From the NCBI GenBank assembly GCA_011391855.1, contig JAABPT010000013.1, forward strand, positions 1 through 9,481: a DNA stretch of 9,481 nt. Direction: 5' to 3'. Shown here in pieces: positions 7,230 through 9,481 of this stretch. How positions within the stretch are numbered: position 1 is the first letter of the stretch; each line of letters begins with the position of its first letter. The notes beneath the pieces are model-generated. The model was not told where the DNA came from and did not search any database. It was given only the letters and a program-made list of their open reading frames with translations. The DNA comes from Burkholderiales bacterium. Lineage in GTDB: Bacteria; Pseudomonadota; Gammaproteobacteria; Burkholderiales; Burkholderiaceae_C. The position numbers and the translations under genes were made by a program.

Positions 7230-9032
7230 TCAGAAAGTGCGGACCTTGGGCGGCACGCTGTCGACGGTGAGCGGCTTCAACTGCACCGGCTTGTAGTCCA
7301 GCCGGTTGCCTTCCTTGAACCACAGCGTGTGCTTCATCCACTCGGCGTCGTTGCGGCCCAGCGGGAATTGCGGATCGTCGGCCAGGCGCTCGTAGTCCTT
7401 CACGGTGTGGGCACCACGGCATTCGCGGCGCGCCGCGGCCGACTCGATGGTGGCCTGCGCCACTTCGATCAGGTTCTCGACCTCCAGCGCCTCGATGCGC
7501 GCGGTGTTGAAGACCTTGCTCTTGTCCTTGAGCGCGATGTTCTCCACGCGCTCGCGGATGGCGGCGATCTTCACCGTGCCGGCGGTCAGCAATTCCTGCG
7601 TGCGAAAGACCGCGGCGTGCGCCTGCATGGTGTTGCGGATGTCGTTGGCCACGTCCTGGGCGTACTCGCCCGAGGTGGTGGCTTCCAGCCGCGCCAGGCG
7701 GGCCAGCGGCGCGTCGGCGGCGTCGGCCGGCAGCGGCAGGTGCTCCTTCTGCCCCGCCACCGTCTGCACGATGTGGCGCCCGGCGGCGCGGCCGAACACC
7801 AGCAGGTCGAGCAGCGAATTGGTGCCCAGCCGATTGGCGCCGTGCACGCTGACGCAGGCGCATTCACCCACCGCGTAAAGACCATTGACCACGGTATTCG
7901 GGCTGCCGTCCTTCGGCACCACCACCTGGCCGTGGATATTGGTCGGGATGCCGCCCATCTGGTAGTGAATGGTCGGCACCACCGGAATCGGTTCCTTGGT
8001 GATGTCGACATTGGCGAAGTTGTGCCCGATCTCGAAGATCGACGGCAGTCGCTTCATGATGGTCTCGACACCCAGGTGCGTCATGTCGAGCACCACGTAG
8101 TCCTTGGCCGGGCCGCAGCCGCGCCCTTCCTTGATCTCCTGGTCCATGCAGCGGCTGACGAAGTCGCGCGGCGCCAGGTCCTTCAGCGTGGGCGCGTAGC
8201 GCTCCATGAAGCGCTCGCCGTTCGAATTGCGCAGGATGGCGCCCTCGCCACGGCAGCCCTCGGTGAGCAGCACGCCCGCGCCGGCCACGCCGGTGGGGTG
8301 GAACTGCCAGAACTCCATGTCTTCCAGCGGGATGCCGGCGCGCGCCGCCATGCCCAGGCCGTCGCCGGTATTGATGAAGGCGTTGGTGGAAGCAGCATAG
8401 ATGCGCCCGGCACCACCCGTGGCCAGCAGCGTGGTCTTGGCCTCCAGGATGTGCACGTCGCCGGTTTCCATCTCCAGCGCCACCACGCCGAGCACGTCGC
8501 CGGCGGCGTTGCGGATCAGGTCCAGCGCCATCCATTCGACGAAGAAATTGGTGTGCGCCTTCACGTTCTGCTGGTACAGCGTGTGCAGCATGGCGTGGCC
8601 GGTGCGGTCGGCCGCGGCGCAGGCACGCTGCACGGGCTTCTCGCCGTAGTTGGCGGTGTGGCCGCCGAACGGGCGCTGGTAGATGGTGCCGTCGGGGTTG
8701 CGGTCGAACGGCATGCCGAAATGTTCCAGCTCGTACACCACCTTGGGCGCCTCGCGGCACATGAATTCGATGGCGTCCTGGTCACCGAGCCAGTCGGAGC
8801 CCTTGATGGTGTCGTAGAAGTGGTAGTGCCAGTTGTCCTCGGACATGTTGCCCAGGCTGGCCCCGATGCCGCCCTGCGCCGCCACCGTGTGCGACCGCGT
8901 GGGAAAGACCTTGGACAGCACCGCCACGTTCAGGCCGGCCTGGGCCAGGCGCAGCGAAGCCTGCATGCCGGAGCCGCCGGCGCCGACGATGACGACGTCG
9001 AACTTGCGGCGGGGAAGCGTTCCGAGTGCCAT
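7230..9032 (-). CDS. sdhA: Succinate dehydrogenase flavoprotein subunit
   Basis: This 600-residue catalytic subunit of complex II oxidises succinate to fumarate using covalently bound FAD. The N-terminal Rossmann motif is VVIVGAGGSGMQASL (13-27). The FAD-linking histidine is His48 in PTRSHTVAAQGG. Substrate and catalytic positions are recognisable as His245 (FHPTG), Thr257 and Glu258 (TEG), the presumed proton-shuttle arginine Arg289 (APRD), His357 (HYQMGG) and Arg401 (ANRLGTNSLLDL). The C-terminal helical domain ends near VPPKVRTF, close to the usual end for this family. The ATG at 9032 is supported by AAGG 8 bp upstream and by the short N-terminus before the Rossmann strand. It follows sdhD after 42 bp, the largest gap inside this operon, and is followed by sdhB after 12 bp. 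SdhE, encoded two genes downstream, is its flavinylation partner. Fumarate reductase is less likely given the sdhCD type and gltA linkage. Confidence 0.98.
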   Translation of the reverse strand: MALGTLPRRKFDVVIVGAGGSGMQASLRLAQAGLNVAVLSKVFPTRSHTVAAQGGIGASLGNMSEDNWHYHFYDTIKGSDWLGDQDAIEFMCREAPKVVYELEHFGMPFDRNPDGTIYQRPFGGHTANYGEKPVQRACAAADRTGHAMLHTLYQQNVKAHTNFFVEWMALDLIRNAAGDVLGVVALEMETGDVHILEAKTTLLATGGAGRIYAASTNAFINTGDGLGMAARAGIPLEDMEFWQFHPTGVAGAGVLLTEGCRGEGAILRNSNGERFMERYAPTLKDLAPRDFVSRCMDQEIKEGRGCGPAKDYVVLDMTHLGVETIMKRLPSIFEIGHNFANVDITKEPIPVVPTIHYQMGGIPTNIHGQVVVPKDGSPNTVVNGLYAVGECACVSVHGANRLGTNSLLDLLVFGRAAGRHIVQTVAGQKEHLPLPADAADAPLARLARLEATTSGEYAQDVANDIRNTMQAHAAVFRTQELLTAGTVKIAAIRERVENIALKDKSKVFNTARIEALEVENLIEVAQATIESAAARRECRGAHTVKDYERLADDPQFPLGRNDAEWMKHTLWFKEGNRLDYKPVQLKPLTVDSVPPKVRTF

Positions 9033-9074
9033 GTGTTGAACCTTGTTGTCGAACGCGTGTTCACTTGTCTGTGA

Positions 9075-9437
9075 TCAAAGACGCCAGAGCACCTGCACGG
9101 CCCAGCCGGTGCAGCCCACCAGCCAGACCAGCGTGGCCACCTGCAGCACCAGCCGCGTGCCCACGGGCTTGACGTAATCCATCCAGATGTCGCGCATGCC
9201 CACCCAGGCATGCCAGGCCAGGGCGATGAAGACGACGAAGGTCAGCACCTTCATCCACTGCGCGGCAAAGATGCCGGCCCACTTGTCGTAGCCCAGCGGG
9301 CCGGGCATCAGCACCTGCACCAGCAGCACCACCGTGAAAAGCGCCATCAGCACGGCCGTGACACGCTGGCTGAGCCAGTCGCGCAGACCGTAGTGCGCGC
9401 CCACGACGACGCGCTTGGAACCATGGTTGACAGACAT
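9075..9437 (-). CDS. sdhD: Succinate dehydrogenase hydrophobic membrane anchor subunit
   Basis: This 120-residue integral membrane subunit, with SdhC, anchors complex II, binds heme b and forms part of the ubiquinone pocket. Three hydrophobic helices can be seen, at about residues 26-45, 60-82 and 95-117. The conserved start of helix I is GLRDWLSQRVTAV. Helix II ends with AWHAWVGMRDIWMDYVKP, where His76 fits the heme ligand (E. coli His71) and Asp87 and Tyr88 match the quinone-site pair (E. coli Asp82, Tyr83) with the same offset. The ATG at 9437 is backed by AGGAG 5 bp upstream. The gene follows sdhC after 12 bp. The length is normal for the family. Confidence 0.95.
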   Translation of the reverse strand: MSVNHGSKRVVVGAHYGLRDWLSQRVTAVLMALFTVVLLVQVLMPGPLGYDKWAGIFAAQWMKVLTFVVFIALAWHAWVGMRDIWMDYVKPVGTRLVLQVATLVWLVGCTGWAVQVLWRL

Positions 9438-9441
9438 GCGG

Positions 9442-9447
9442 TCTCCT
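9442..9447 (-). promoter_or_regulatory. Ribosome binding site of sdhD
   Basis: On the minus strand AGGAGA lies 4 bp before the ATG at 9437, inside the 12-bp gap after the sdhC stop. It confirms the sdhD start. Confidence 0.75.
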
Positions 9448-9449
9448 AC

Positions 9450-9481
9450 TCAGTACAGGCCGAAGAGCTTGGCGCCCAGGG
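9450..9481 (-). CDS. sdhC: Succinate dehydrogenase cytochrome b556 subunit, C-terminal end only
   Basis: Only the last nine full codons and the stop are in the window, reading LGAKLFGLY then TGA at 9452-9450. The identification rests on position (directly upstream of sdhD in an sdhCDAB operon) and on my recollection that betaproteobacterial SdhC proteins end in a similar KLFGLY tail. The rest of the gene lies beyond the right edge. SdhC is the other membrane anchor and supplies the second heme ligand. Confidence 0.85.
   Translation of the reverse strand, partial: LGAKLFGLY

Noticed and set aside
6288..9074. Plus-strand open frame of 928 codons opposite sdhE, sdhB and sdhA
   Set aside because: Same codon-bias shadow effect; the minus strand carries intact complex II subunits with all cofactor ligands, and the shadow has only low-complexity His/Ala/Val/Gly-rich sequence.
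9033..9074. 42-bp gap between sdhD and sdhA with a GAAC/GTTC inverted pair (9051-9062)
   Set aside because: The stem is only 4 bp with a 4-base loop; nothing supports a promoter or processing site beyond the unusual length of the gap.

Overview
This window looks like chromosomal DNA of a betaproteobacterium, most likely Burkholderiales and perhaps Comamonadaceae. The basis is the very high GC content with strong third-position GC bias, the gene order sdhC-sdhD-sdhA-sdhB-sdhE-gltA, and protein details such as the citrate synthase C-terminus. The family assignment is inference from recalled protein and gene-order patterns, not from a search. No mobile element, tRNA, rRNA or CRISPR array was seen, and coding density is close to complete.

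Layout. Positions 1-4028, all minus strand, form a propionate/methylmalonyl-CoA unit. In transcription order it holds a single-chain B12-dependent methylmalonyl-CoA mutase (scpA/mcm, 1872-4028), an unfamiliar two-domain GNAT plus NTF2-like protein (994-1857), and the G-protein chaperone meaB (997 down to the left edge, where it is cut at or within a codon or two of its end). The three genes are 14 bp apart and then overlap by 4 bp. Positions 4029-4196 form a divergent control region with an AT-rich island, a perfect 12-bp palindrome and an inverted repeat in the mutase leader. Positions 4197-4856, plus strand, encode a GntR-family (FCD/FadR-type) regulator. Its end converges on gltA 22 bp away, with a GC-rich hairpin at the junction. 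Positions 4879-9481, minus strand, are the 3' part of a TCA-cycle operon: the last codons of sdhC, then sdhD, sdhA, sdhB, the flavinylation factor sdhE and the citrate synthase gltA.

How the genes fit together. Propionyl-CoA carbon enters as methylmalonyl-CoA. The mutase converts it to succinyl-CoA, with MeaB guarding its cobalamin cofactor. After conversion to succinate, that carbon is oxidised by the succinate dehydrogenase encoded at the right of the window. Citrate synthase feeds acetyl-CoA into the same cycle. The GntR regulator is well placed to control the mutase operon and itself through the shared intergenic region.

Most of the window is ordinary central metabolism. The parts worth a second look are the GNAT-NTF2 fusion between a mutase and its chaperone, and the unassigned regulatory architecture of the divergent region.
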